A DNA stretch of 64,000 bases. It comes from Cohnella hashimotonis (GTDB lineage Bacteria > Bacillota > Bacilli > Paenibacillales > Paenibacillaceae). How positions within the stretch are numbered: position 1 is the first letter of the stretch; the number at the start of each line of letters is the position of its first letter. The position numbers and the translations under genes are program-made. The stretch is from positions 2,356,001 to 2,420,000 of the forward strand of contig NZ_JAGRPV010000001.1 in assembly GCF_030014955.1 (NCBI RefSeq). The letters are read 5' to 3'. The notes under the pieces are model-generated. The model was not told the origin of the DNA. It did not search any database and saw only the letters and a program-made list of their open reading frames with translations. This document shows positions 54,243 through 62,447 of the stretch, piece after piece.

Positions 54243-55424
54243 CTAATCCTCCTCTTGACTGAATGGCGTCCCGATGTCCATCCCCGTGCCGACGATTTCC
54301 GTCTCGACATCAAAGCGGAATCTGCATTTCGCGAAGCTTTTATCCCAGGACGATTCCATTTGACGCCACTTCTTCGGGTGTCGGCTGGCGATTCGATTGC
54401 CGATCCCGAGCGCGTCCGATTCATATTGCTGAAGAATAGACACGGTATGCTGAAGCTGCTCCTCCACCATATCGCTGACTTGTTCCTCGAATCTTTTCGT
54501 TTCTTTCGGGGAATCGAGCTTGGAGCATTGCAGCTCCCCCGCCGTGCCGCGGATTCGAATCTTCATCCCGACATGAACCCTTCCGACTTCGTCGAAGGAA
54601 ACCTTCATTTTGTTGGAGAAAGACAACACTTCAAGCGACTCGGCAGTACCGATTTGCGGCGAACCGGCACCTTGGCATGGGATGGTCAGAATACCGATTC
54701 GATACCGATTGTCGAGCATCATGAACGTTGCGGTTTCCTTGCTGTCCAATATGCCTGCAAGCTTGCCTTTTTTCAGAATGGCGAGTCCCGAGAGAATCGC
54801 TTTCTTATCGGTTTCGTCCTGGTGGAGAAACGGAATAATGGCGACCCTGGCCGGACTTTTCAGGTGAATCGCCAGATCGTAGAGCGGTATGCCGGACGTT
54901 TTCGCCGAATAATGAGCGCCTTCCGTCTCCATACGCTTGAATTGTTGGCCAATCGTTTCTTCGATCAACGGCTTGATCTCGAGGAACCGGCCCGCGTCGC
55001 TCTGGGCGACTATCGGAAGGACGGTGCCGCGGGGCTCGTGATCTCTGGAGAAGAAGTCCAGAATCTCTCCCGCATCGTGAGATTTCAGCAGCCTTTCTCC
55101 GAGCAAAATGACGCGCATATGATCCCATTTCGCCTTGCGTCCCAACTTCATCGGAATTTCGCGAACCGCTTCGAAAAGCGACTCTCCCTTCGTTTGGATC
55201 GTTAGTCCGCGTTTCTCGGAGGGTTTGGAAGATCCGCCTGTAGATTGGGCGTTGGTCGGATTATAAAATAAAGTTTCAAGCGCAAACTTTCCGTCTGGCG
55301 TCGCATCGATCGCCACGCCTTGGACATAACCGTATTCGTCCATCTCCTTGTTGTCCCAGCAGCCGGATAAGCCGAGCGCAACAGACAGAATCGCGGCCAG
55401 TTTGCAAAAGAGCTTGAGGTTCAT
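54243..55424 (-). CDS. Ger(x)C-type germination receptor lipoprotein
   Basis: This 393-residue lipoprotein has signal LAAILSVALGLSGC and the family start CWDNKEMDEYGYVQGVAID after the lipidated cysteine. Other family features are LLGERLLKSHDAGEILDFFSRD and the end region GTPFSQEED. The start overlaps the GerA stop by four bases (ATGA). It is the outer-face subunit of the receptor in the spore inner membrane. Confidence 0.94.
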   Translation of the reverse strand: MNLKLFCKLAAILSVALGLSGCWDNKEMDEYGYVQGVAIDATPDGKFALETLFYNPTNAQSTGGSSKPSEKRGLTIQTKGESLFEAVREIPMKLGRKAKWDHMRVILLGERLLKSHDAGEILDFFSRDHEPRGTVLPIVAQSDAGRFLEIKPLIEETIGQQFKRMETEGAHYSAKTSGIPLYDLAIHLKSPARVAIIPFLHQDETDKKAILSGLAILKKGKLAGILDSKETATFMMLDNRYRIGILTIPCQGAGSPQIGTAESLEVLSFSNKMKVSFDEVGRVHVGMKIRIRGTAGELQCSKLDSPKETKRFEEQVSDMVEEQLQHTVSILQQYESDALGIGNRIASRHPKKWRQMESSWDKSFAKCRFRFDVETEIVGTGMDIGTPFSQEED

Positions 55425-56941
55425 GGCCGCTGTCCATCCGCGGATCGTTTTTGGGAGGATTGCCTTGCATGGCGTCTCGATGGAACGAATAGCGCGTCTC
55501 GCAGCCTTCGCGCATTCAAAGGCGCGATCGGTGACAGGTACGGCTCTCCGAGCGAACGGAGACAGTTCAGATGGAGGTAAATCAAAAGAAAGCCGACCAT
55601 AATGCCGAGACCTCCGAACGAAGCGGCCAGGAACATGAGCGGGAATCTTAATATCCGAAGCGCGATCGCCATATTGTATTGAGGCAACGCAAACGATGCG
55701 ATGCCCGTCAGTGCGACGACGATAACCATCACTGGGGAAGCGATCTGCGACTGAATCGCGGCTTGTCCGATAACCAACGCGCCTACGATACTGACCGCGG
55801 AGCCGATGGGACGGGGAAGCCGAATACCGGCTTCTCTGAGCAGCTCAAAGAAAAATTCCATGAGCAGCGCTTCGACCATAGCCGGGAAGGGAATGCCTTC
55901 GCGCGTATTTAAAATGGCCAGAAGCAGTACGGTCGGTATAAGCTCGGAATGAAAGGTCGTGAGCGCGATGTACGTGCTCGGCAGAATCAGGGCAATGATA
56001 AAAGCGCTCAACCGCAGAAAGCGGATGAGTGTCGAGTAGACGATTCCATAATAATAATCCTCGCTCGCCACGAAGAATTCCATAAAATTCGCGGGGCTGA
56101 TCAAGACGGATGGACTCCCGTTTATAAGCGCGACGATCTTTCCTTCCAACAAGGCGGCGACGGCCGTGTCGGGTCGTTCCGTATAGCGCACTTGGGGAAA
56201 CGGGGATAAACGTTTGTTGTTAATCCAGCTTTCTAAATAAGACACATCGAGGATTTCCTCCGTATCGATGCCTTCCAAGCGGGCGCGAAATTCGTCCAGC
56301 GTAGCCGGCTTTACGGCATGATCCAAATATCCGTAGGCGACTCGCCTGCGGCTGTTCTCGCCAGTATCGAAAAAATGAAACTTTAGACGGCTCGTTTTCA
56401 GCAAGTTCCGGATGACTCCGATATTGCTGTCGAGATCTTCAATCGTACTGGCGTGCGGACCCTGAACATTCGGCTCGGTGATCGGCTCGGACACTTGGCG
56501 TTTGACGATATCGAGCGCCTGAAAACCCAGCGCACGGTTCCATCCATCGATAAGCACGACGATGCAGCCGTCCAGCATTTTCGACACGACCTGATCGACA
56601 GTATCGATCAGCTCGGCAGCAGGCTCGGAGGTGCCGTGATTCTCGAAGAAGTCTACGATTTGTTCCAAATGGACGGACTCGGCCGGTCCGATGCGTGTGG
56701 TCGTCAGATTTTGCAACGCGTCCTTGAAGTCGTTATGTCGGCGATGATTAACCAGCGTATCCAGGAAGATGGAACAAGCTCCGTTTTCGAGGCCGGTCCC
56801 GAATTGCCAGGGGAGCACTTTTAAGTCTCCGCAATTCGCGAAGAGCCGATGAACGATTGCCAGATTGTCGCTGATCCGACGGGACACTGCCAATTCGTCA
56901 AGCTTTTCGGCAAGAGGAGGCGGGGGAAGCTGACTGGGCAT
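55421..56941 (-). CDS. GerA-type germination receptor subunit A
   Basis: This 506-residue protein has the GerAA layout: a hydrophilic N-terminal half (IVHRLFANCGDLKVLPW, GCIVVLIDGWNRALGFQALD) and a C-terminal membrane domain (FLRLSAFIIALILPSTYIALTTF, the family TREGIPFPAMVEALLMEF motif, AVSIVGALVIGQAAIQSQIASP). ATG 56941 is set by AAGGAG seven bases upstream; the 27 residues before it are rejected. It heads the operon A-C-small-B, an order that differs from the classical gerA A-B-C order. Confidence 0.94.
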   Translation of the reverse strand: MPSQLPPPPLAEKLDELAVSRRISDNLAIVHRLFANCGDLKVLPWQFGTGLENGACSIFLDTLVNHRRHNDFKDALQNLTTTRIGPAESVHLEQIVDFFENHGTSEPAAELIDTVDQVVSKMLDGCIVVLIDGWNRALGFQALDIVKRQVSEPITEPNVQGPHASTIEDLDSNIGVIRNLLKTSRLKFHFFDTGENSRRRVAYGYLDHAVKPATLDEFRARLEGIDTEEILDVSYLESWINNKRLSPFPQVRYTERPDTAVAALLEGKIVALINGSPSVLISPANFMEFFVASEDYYYGIVYSTLIRFLRLSAFIIALILPSTYIALTTFHSELIPTVLLLAILNTREGIPFPAMVEALLMEFFFELLREAGIRLPRPIGSAVSIVGALVIGQAAIQSQIASPVMVIVVALTGIASFALPQYNMAIALRILRFPLMFLAASFGGLGIMVGFLLIYLHLNCLRSLGEPYLSPIAPLNARRLRDALFVPSRRHARQSSQKRSADGQRP

Positions 56942-57159
56942 GGAAGCGCTCCTTCGCGATTGGTGAGGGTTTCCATTTGTATTCCCCGCAGCCGGTTTGC
57001 TTATGCAAACGATCGAATTCAAGAACTGGGCGCATTATCCCGCGTTCTGGTCCAATCTGATCCGATATTTAAAATAAAAGCGGCTGCCGTTGAACGGATT
57101 TTGATTTGAGGTTCTGGATTTGCGTCGAATCTGGATGCCGCCTTCCGAAAACAACAAAT

Positions 57160-57190
57160 AGCCATTCTTCTGCCAATGAGAAGAATGGCT
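57160..57190. terminator. Perfect 12 bp hairpin
   Basis: AGCCATTCTTCT (57160-57171) pairs fully with AGAAGAATGGCT (57179-57190). It could end the leftward isomerase operon about 380 bp downstream of its last gene, although the U-run on that side is interrupted. Confidence 0.5.
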
Positions 57191-57212
57191 GTTTTCATGT
57201 CCGGATGTATTG

Positions 57213-57410
57213 CGGATCGAAATACCTGCAATTGTGCATGTGTTTTGAGCCGACTCGTTACATGGGATGAAATACATGCAAATGTACAGGTAAATTCAAC
57301 ACACAAGCCTAAAATCGGGCAGATGGAGGAAAATAAATGCCTATTCGCATCTTTTATTCTCAAACGGGTCGAGACCGATGAAATTAGATGTAAATTTGCA
57401 GGTATTAGCC
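57213..57410. repeat. Cluster of degenerate palindromic intergenic repeats
   Basis: Four related units at about 57213, 57264, 57327 and 57375 share a GATGAAATACATGCA-like left half and an ACAGGTA/GCAGGTA-like right half (for example CCTGCAATTGTGCATG and ATGCAAATGTACAGG). The spacing is about 50-60 bp. The units are partly palindromic and non-coding; similar short elements recur between genes in Paenibacillaceae genomes as far as I recall. Confidence 0.5.
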
Positions 57411-57426
57411 TCCGCAGCTCCTTGCC

Positions 57427-57470
57427 CGACGCGAGACGGGCGCGAAGCGGGCGTGAGGCGTGCGCGAAGC
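57427..57470 (+). repeat. Four 11 bp tandem repeats
   Basis: CGACGCGAGAC, GGGCGCGAAGC, GGGCGTGAGGC and GTGCGCGAAGC follow each other directly. The last three differ at only one to three positions. They lie between the palindromic cluster and the end of the isomerase gene; the whole 56942-57571 stretch holds no supported gene. Confidence 0.6.
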
Positions 57471-57571
57471 ATTGCGAAAGGCGGTCAACCTCGGCAAAAG
57501 ATCGTGGCGTGTGTGCGGTCTGCGATCTGCGATCTTCCTTGGCAGTTTCGGACAATGACGGAGCATTCCGA

Positions 57572-59008
57572 TTAGTAAGGACTTTCCGCCTCATGCCGGT
57601 ATGTTTGCCAGCCCATATATTTGCCGAACGCTTCCTCAAGGGAATCCGCTACCGAAGACATGCTGGAGGAGACATGGTGCTCGAAGCCGCTCTCGCATAT
57701 ATAACGAAGCAGCTTCTGGAACTTCGGCACCTGAACGACGCCGTACCCGCCGAACGTCAGCAGCGGGTCGCGCGTGAACAGTCCTTCGCCCGTATAAGCC
57801 GCGATGCCGCCGTTCAGATCGTCCGTCGTAATGCCGCAGTACGTGAAGGGACTCGCTTTAATGCGCCCCTGGATGGTACCGAGCGTATTTTCCCTGCCCA
57901 CGGTGCCGGATAAAATTTCGTGATAGTCCATATGAATCTCTTCGAATACTTCCTTCGGCAGGTTGCTGCAGTGGAATACGACGCCTTTGTCCGGATCTTC
58001 GCCATAATTGTTGTTCCAGTCCAGCAGCGCGCTCGGCCTGCCCGACGCCTGCTGAAGCGCATACATGCCGACTAGGCCGGTGATGTCGACCTCGCATGCG
58101 CTGGGGATCAAGCTGCTGCTCAGCATGCTCATGATCGTGCAGGGCACGATGCCGAAATACTCCTCCATGGACGTCCAGCATTGCAGCGCTGTGCCCGCAA
58201 GGTCGTTTTCGTTCATCCATTCCTCGACGACTACGCCGAGAGACGCCATGCGGACGAGATTCTCCTGCGGAAATCCCTTTACGTCGACATACGCCGCGAT
58301 TTCCTCCAGCTTGCGCTTGACTGCGGAATCGCTTTCTTTGCGTTTATTCGCGCGGCCGAATACTTCGGACAGATCCAGCGTCTCGATCGTGATGCCGGAG
58401 CGTTCGAGCAGCTTCTCGCTATAGCGGACCGTGTTGAACGAGGCCGGCCGGGCGCCGATCGAGCCCAGACGGGCATTGCGGAGCGAGCGGACGACGCGAC
58501 ACGTCCCGGCGAAGCGGCGCAGATCCTTGCGGAAGCTCTCGCTGGACGGATCGACGGTGTGCAGCGTGGTCAGTGAGAAGGGAATTCCGTATTGCTTGAG
58601 ATTGTTGCAGACGGACATTTTCCCGCAGAAGCTGTCGCGCCGGTCTTTGATGCTCATACGGGTCATGTCGTCATTGAAGGCGTGGACGAGTACGGGCACG
58701 TTCAGGCCTGAGTATCGAATCGTATTCGCGATGGCCTTCTCGTCGCCGAAGTTGGGCAGCGTGACGAGGATGCCGTCGATATGATCGCGGTTGGCTTTAA
58801 ATAAATTTCCGCAGGCTTTGGCATCGTCCAGCGTCATGACCGCGCCGTATTTCGTATCCGCGACATCCAAAATGACCGCATCGATGCCTTCTTCCTCCAG
58901 CACGCGGAGAATTTGCGTACGTCCCGATTCGCACAGATGGTCGGGAAAAAAGCCCCGATTGCCAACGATAACGCCAAGCTTTGTCCGTTTGATCGTTTTT
59001 TGCGCCAT
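57572..59008 (-). CDS. L-fucose/L-arabinose isomerase-like protein
   Basis: This 478-residue protein starts TKLGVIVGNRGFFPDHL and has the family's IDGILVTLPNFGDEKAIANT and LNVPVLVHAFNDD strands, LGSIGARPASFNTVRYSEKL, and ALLDWNNNYG. It resembles the fucose isomerase-like fold (aldose-ketose isomerase, divalent metal). It is the third gene of the LacI-controlled operon after a TIM-barrel epimerase and a PfkB kinase. The pathway would be isomerisation of an aldose, phosphorylation and epimerisation; the sugar is not identifiable. GGAGGGA lies before the ATG. Confidence 0.88.
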   Translation of the reverse strand: MAQKTIKRTKLGVIVGNRGFFPDHLCESGRTQILRVLEEEGIDAVILDVADTKYGAVMTLDDAKACGNLFKANRDHIDGILVTLPNFGDEKAIANTIRYSGLNVPVLVHAFNDDMTRMSIKDRRDSFCGKMSVCNNLKQYGIPFSLTTLHTVDPSSESFRKDLRRFAGTCRVVRSLRNARLGSIGARPASFNTVRYSEKLLERSGITIETLDLSEVFGRANKRKESDSAVKRKLEEIAAYVDVKGFPQENLVRMASLGVVVEEWMNENDLAGTALQCWTSMEEYFGIVPCTIMSMLSSSLIPSACEVDITGLVGMYALQQASGRPSALLDWNNNYGEDPDKGVVFHCSNLPKEVFEEIHMDYHEILSGTVGRENTLGTIQGRIKASPFTYCGITTDDLNGGIAAYTGEGLFTRDPLLTFGGYGVVQVPKFQKLLRYICESGFEHHVSSSMSSVADSLEEAFGKYMGWQTYRHEAESPY

Positions 59009-59054
59009 AGATCGTCCCTCCGATGGTTAAGTCCCCTGAATAGGTTGCTTTGCT

Positions 59055-60272
59055 TTAAGCGTTGCTACGGCGATCTTCCGGTCCCGTCCAAATCCCTGCT
59101 TGTTCTTCCCAGCGCCAGTCCGCCAGCGGTCTGCCGACGGGGAGCCGCTCCCAATCCGAACGGATTCTTGCCTGCACCTGATCCCACGGAACGATCCCGC
59201 TCGTCGCTCCCAGCTGCTCCACGCTGCAGGCGCCGACCGCGACCGCGCTCGTCATCGTATCCTCGGGTCCAAGCTCCAAGAGGAGGCCTTGAATAAAACC
59301 GGCAATCGTGCAGTCGCCGGCGCCCGTCGTTCCCGCAACGTTCGTACGGAAGCAGGGAGCCCACAGCTCTCTGTCGCTCCATGCCGCAACCGTTGAAGCC
59401 GGCAGACGGCCGGCAAGTACGGGCGACAACTGCGCGGCCGTGCGCATATACAAGCCCGAGGCGCCGAGCTTGAGCACGACGATGCTGCAGCCCATGGCAA
59501 GCAGGCTTGCGGCAAGAGCTTGGATCGTCTCCGCGGAGACCGATTCGCAGAGCTCATCCCCGGACAGCGCCGTTCGCTCATAAAGGTCGCGATCGACCAT
59601 CATCAGCATTTCTTCGAGGCTTGGCATGAACACGTCGACGCAAGGGAGCGCCTTCGCTAACAGTCCGGCCCAATCCGCCGCATAAGCCGCCGTTCCTTTG
59701 CCGGGCATGGCCATGTCGAGCGAGACGGTCATCCCTTTCTCCCGGGCGGTCTGCAAGAGGCCGGTCAGCCGCTCGCCGCCGTCGTCGTACATGCCCTTCA
59801 TCAGCGGCGGGTAGCCGAAGTGGAAGTGGCGCGCCGCACTGCACTTGTCCCAGGCGATATCCCGCGCCGAGAACGTATCGTTGGTGCCGGGACAATGAAT
59901 AAAAGTGCGGTCCGTTCCGGGCGGATTGACCACCAGCGTGTACGAGCTGGTTTCTCCAACCGCTTGGGCGATCCCCTCGGTCAGGGCGGGATGAACATCG
60001 CCGAGCAGTTTAAGCGTCAAGCTTCCGAAGAAATCGTCGCTGACCTTCCCGGCAAGCCGTACGCGCGTGCCCAGCCGATGCAGCGCTATCCCCGTGTTCG
60101 ATACGGCGCCGCCGGTGCTAAACTCCGCTTCGCCGACCTCGATCAGCGAGCCGGGCGTCATCCGGCCGCTATCCGAATCGCCGGGGAGGAACCTTGGGAT
60201 AATGTCGACCGAGATATGTCCGCATACGAGCACATCCGCCGTTTCTGACGTCCCATTGCCGTTTGCCGTCAT
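59055..60272 (-). CDS. PfkB family carbohydrate kinase
   Basis: This 405-residue kinase has the first family motif in AEFSTGGAVSNTGIALHRLG and the second, with the catalytic Asp, in AGTTGAGDCTIAGFIQGLL. It has the sugar-binding N-terminal DVLVCGHISVDIIP. PfkB kinases phosphorylate ketohexoses, sugar acids or nucleosides using ATP. It follows the epimerase gene with 27 bp between and has GAAGGAGA upstream. The cysteine after GAGD is slightly unusual but the catalytic residues are present. Confidence 0.93.
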   Translation of the reverse strand: MTANGNGTSETADVLVCGHISVDIIPRFLPGDSDSGRMTPGSLIEVGEAEFSTGGAVSNTGIALHRLGTRVRLAGKVSDDFFGSLTLKLLGDVHPALTEGIAQAVGETSSYTLVVNPPGTDRTFIHCPGTNDTFSARDIAWDKCSAARHFHFGYPPLMKGMYDDGGERLTGLLQTAREKGMTVSLDMAMPGKGTAAYAADWAGLLAKALPCVDVFMPSLEEMLMMVDRDLYERTALSGDELCESVSAETIQALAASLLAMGCSIVVLKLGASGLYMRTAAQLSPVLAGRLPASTVAAWSDRELWAPCFRTNVAGTTGAGDCTIAGFIQGLLLELGPEDTMTSAVAVGACSVEQLGATSGIVPWDQVQARIRSDWERLPVGRPLADWRWEEQAGIWTGPEDRRSNA

Positions 60273-60299
60273 GGTTTAATCTCCTTCGGCGCCTTCTGT

Positions 60300-61202
60300 T
60301 TACTGCTTGACGTATGGCCGCCAATAAGCAACCGATTCCCGATGGTCGGGGATGATGCTGAACTCCGAAGACCAGGCTTCGCGATGATAAATTTCGAAAA
60401 TAAGCTCCGCTTCAGTAGCGCCGGATGCCTCGAGCGCTTCGATGACTTTGTCCGCATGGATAATGCCGATGTCGTTGTAAGCCTTTGTGAACGGCCAATG
60501 CCGGCTGTGTCCGACTTCGGTCTGCTGCAGGTGAATGATGGGGGAGACGCTGCCGAGCTCGCGGATCCAGCGGTAAGGATCGCGGTCGCTCGGATGCGGC
60601 GCGTGACCCGGGTCCAGACAAAGCTTGAAGGGGATGCCTGCGCCGTCGTTCAGCCTGGCGAGCAGCTCCCGCGTCTCTTCGACGGTATTGGCGTACTCGC
60701 GGGGAATGGACATCGGCTCGAAGATCATGCATGTCATTCCCAGCTCTTTGCAAAACCAGCTGAGCTCCTGCCAGTACTTGATGCCTTCGGCCGTCCGTTC
60801 CTCCCGGACCGCAGGACTGTCATAATCGGAGAACGTAAGAATGCCGGGATGGCCGCCCGTCATCTTGGCGCCCATTCTGGCGGAGATGACCGCGAACTTT
60901 TTGAACCAGGCCAGCCAGGCTTCCCGCTGTTTGACGTCGGGATGCATGAAGTGATTCACCCGGGTGAACGAGCTGAGAAAGCTGCTGGTGATCGACAAGC
61001 CGTATTTATCCGCGTTTTCGATAATTTGCTCGGTCTGCTCCTCGACGATGTCGTCGGGCAGATAGACGTTAAGCAGGTCGGCGACGAACTGGACGTATTT
61101 GAGACCCATTTCTTCTGCGACGATGCGGGTCCAAACGTGCGGCTCAGGGTATTTGTTGTTCGCGAAGCCCATATTGATGCCAAGCTTCAAATCGAGCGTC
61201 AT
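60300..61202 (-). CDS. Sugar phosphate isomerase/epimerase, TIM barrel
   Basis: This 300-residue xylose-isomerase-like TIM-barrel protein starts LKLGINMGFANNKYPEPHVW. It contains TCMIFEPMSIPREYANT (metal-binding Glu), KLCLDPGHAPHPSDRD, IIHLQQTE and ELIFEIYHRE. These match the Glu-Asp-His-Glu metal-ligand order of the family. It is the promoter-proximal gene of the operon, read just after the candidate LacI operators. AGAGGAG precedes the ATG. Confidence 0.9.
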   Translation of the reverse strand: MTLDLKLGINMGFANNKYPEPHVWTRIVAEEMGLKYVQFVADLLNVYLPDDIVEEQTEQIIENADKYGLSITSSFLSSFTRVNHFMHPDVKQREAWLAWFKKFAVISARMGAKMTGGHPGILTFSDYDSPAVREERTAEGIKYWQELSWFCKELGMTCMIFEPMSIPREYANTVEETRELLARLNDGAGIPFKLCLDPGHAPHPSDRDPYRWIRELGSVSPIIHLQQTEVGHSRHWPFTKAYNDIGIIHADKVIEALEASGATEAELIFEIYHREAWSSEFSIIPDHRESVAYWRPYVKQ

Positions 61203-61224
61203 TCGGGGGAGCTCCTCTCATAAA

Positions 61225-61255
61225 TTAACATGAACGTTAACATTAACGATAATGT
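61225..61255. promoter_or_regulatory. Tandem inverted repeats, candidate LacI-family operators
   Basis: TTAAC-N6-GTTAA (61225-61240) is followed at once by ACATTA-ACGA-TAATGT (61240-61255), a perfect 16 bp inverted repeat. They lie 23-53 bp before the epimerase start, where a repressor would block the operon promoter. Confidence 0.6.
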
Positions 61256-61270
61256 AAACAATAAAACAGA

Positions 61271-61285
61271 TTGCAATCGCTGTCA
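61271..61285 (+). promoter_or_regulatory. cre (CcpA) site, full consensus match
   Basis: TTGCAATCGCTGTCA fits WTGNAANCGNWNNCW at every position. It lies just upstream of the LacI operator candidates in the same promoter region, implying glucose repression as well as specific control. Confidence 0.65.
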
Positions 61286-61287
61286 AT

Positions 61288-61328
61288 GAAAAAAAGTCGG
61301 CTCGCAGGAAGGACACTGCGAAGCCGAC
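61288..61328 (-). terminator. Terminator of the LacI-family gene
   Basis: On the minus strand GTCGGCTTCGCAG (61316-61328) pairs with CTGCGAGCCGAC (61296-61307) with one bulged base, followed by seven T. It separates the regulator transcript from the operon it is likely to control. Confidence 0.8.
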
Positions 61329-61354
61329 GCTTCAACATTTGACAGGAAAGACTG

Positions 61355-62392
61355 CTACAACAACGATCTTGTGCTTTCCCGGACGACAAGCCGCGTATCG
61401 ACGACTTCATGATAGCGTTTGCCGGAATTTTGCTTGTGCATTTTTTTCAGCAGGATCTCAAACGCTTTTCTGGAGGTTTTTCCTTTCGCATTGCTGACGC
61501 TCGTGAGCGGGAAGGGAACGAACAGCCTGGATTGAATGTTGTCGAAGCCGACGACGCTGATCTGATCCGGCACGCGGATATGATGCTTGTTCAATACGTA
61601 AATGGACTCCCAGGCCATCATATCGTTAAAAGCGAAAAGCGCGGTATAGGCGAGCCGGGATTTGATGACTTCGCTTAGCTCGTTTTTGACGCCGCCGGTC
61701 AGATGGGGTACTTCGCGGATCAGCTCCGGATTTACGGCGAAGCCCGATTCAGCCATCGCCCTTTTGTAGCCGGCCAATCGCTCGCGCGAGCTCGATATCG
61801 AATGATGCGCATTCAGGAACAGGATGTCGCGATGTCCGAGCTCAAGCAGGTGCATGGTAGCCAGGTAGCCGCCCTTCTCGTCGTCGCTTACGACATAGTC
61901 CATCGTATCGTCTTCCAAATGCCGTCCCAACAGAACGAACGGGGTACCCGTGCGTTCCAGAAACGCCAGATTATTTTCGCTCCCCTGAGAGGGGCAGATG
62001 ATGATGCCGTCCACGTTTTTGGACAACGCGGACTGGATCGCCTTGCGTTCGACCTCCTGATCCTCGTACGCGTTCAAAATAAAAGTGGTATAATCCTGCA
62101 TTCTCGCGGCTCGCTCGATCTCCTTGACGGCGATGGAAAAATGCGGATTCGATACGTCCGCGACGATCACGGCGATCGTCTTCGTGGTGCCGGAACGAAG
62201 CGAGCTGGCCATGACATTGCCGATATAACCGAGCTCCTCGGCTTTTTGACGGATCAGCTTGATGGTGGCGGCAGAGATATCCCCTTTATTTTTAAGCGCG
62301 CGAGACACCGTATTGATCGTAAACCCGGTTTGCTCGGCAATGTCCTTTAAAGTTGTGGCTTTGGCCGGAGGGCGTTCTTGTTCGTCGCTCAT
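61355..62392 (-). CDS. LacI family transcriptional regulator
   Basis: This 345-residue repressor has the N-terminal HTH (TLKDIAEQTGFTINTVSRAL with the hinge IGNVMASSLRSGTTKTIAV) and a periplasmic-binding-type effector domain (VIVADVSNPHFSIAVKEIE, NVDGIIICPS, ISVVGFDNI). ATG 62392 is chosen because AAGGA lies eight bases upstream; the ATG at 62437 is less well placed. It lies upstream of and on the same strand as the epimerase-kinase-isomerase operon, with its own terminator and probable operators between. The ligand is probably the sugar of that operon. Confidence 0.94.
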   Translation of the reverse strand: MSDEQERPPAKATTLKDIAEQTGFTINTVSRALKNKGDISAATIKLIRQKAEELGYIGNVMASSLRSGTTKTIAVIVADVSNPHFSIAVKEIERAARMQDYTTFILNAYEDQEVERKAIQSALSKNVDGIIICPSQGSENNLAFLERTGTPFVLLGRHLEDDTMDYVVSDDEKGGYLATMHLLELGHRDILFLNAHHSISSSRERLAGYKRAMAESGFAVNPELIREVPHLTGGVKNELSEVIKSRLAYTALFAFNDMMAWESIYVLNKHHIRVPDQISVVGFDNIQSRLFVPFPLTSVSNAKGKTSRKAFEILLKKMHKQNSGKRYHEVVDTRLVVRESTRSLL

Positions 62393-62447
62393 CTCATCAT
62401 TCCTTATCGCGCCTGTCGGCAAATCGGTATCAAGCATAATGTACCAT

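Noticed and set aside
54129..55205. 358-codon plus-strand ORF over the GerC gene
   Set aside because: Antisense to a clear GerC lipoprotein; no ribosome site or known domain.
57213..57410. Possible CRISPR array
   Set aside because: Units are degenerate, spacing is uneven, parts of the spacers are related, and no cas gene is near.
57019..57639. Long minus-strand ORF (206 codons) and overlapping plus-strand ORF (57176-57913)
   Set aside because: They run through the palindromic repeats, the 11 bp array and the 3' end of the isomerase gene; no ribosome site and no recognisable protein motifs.
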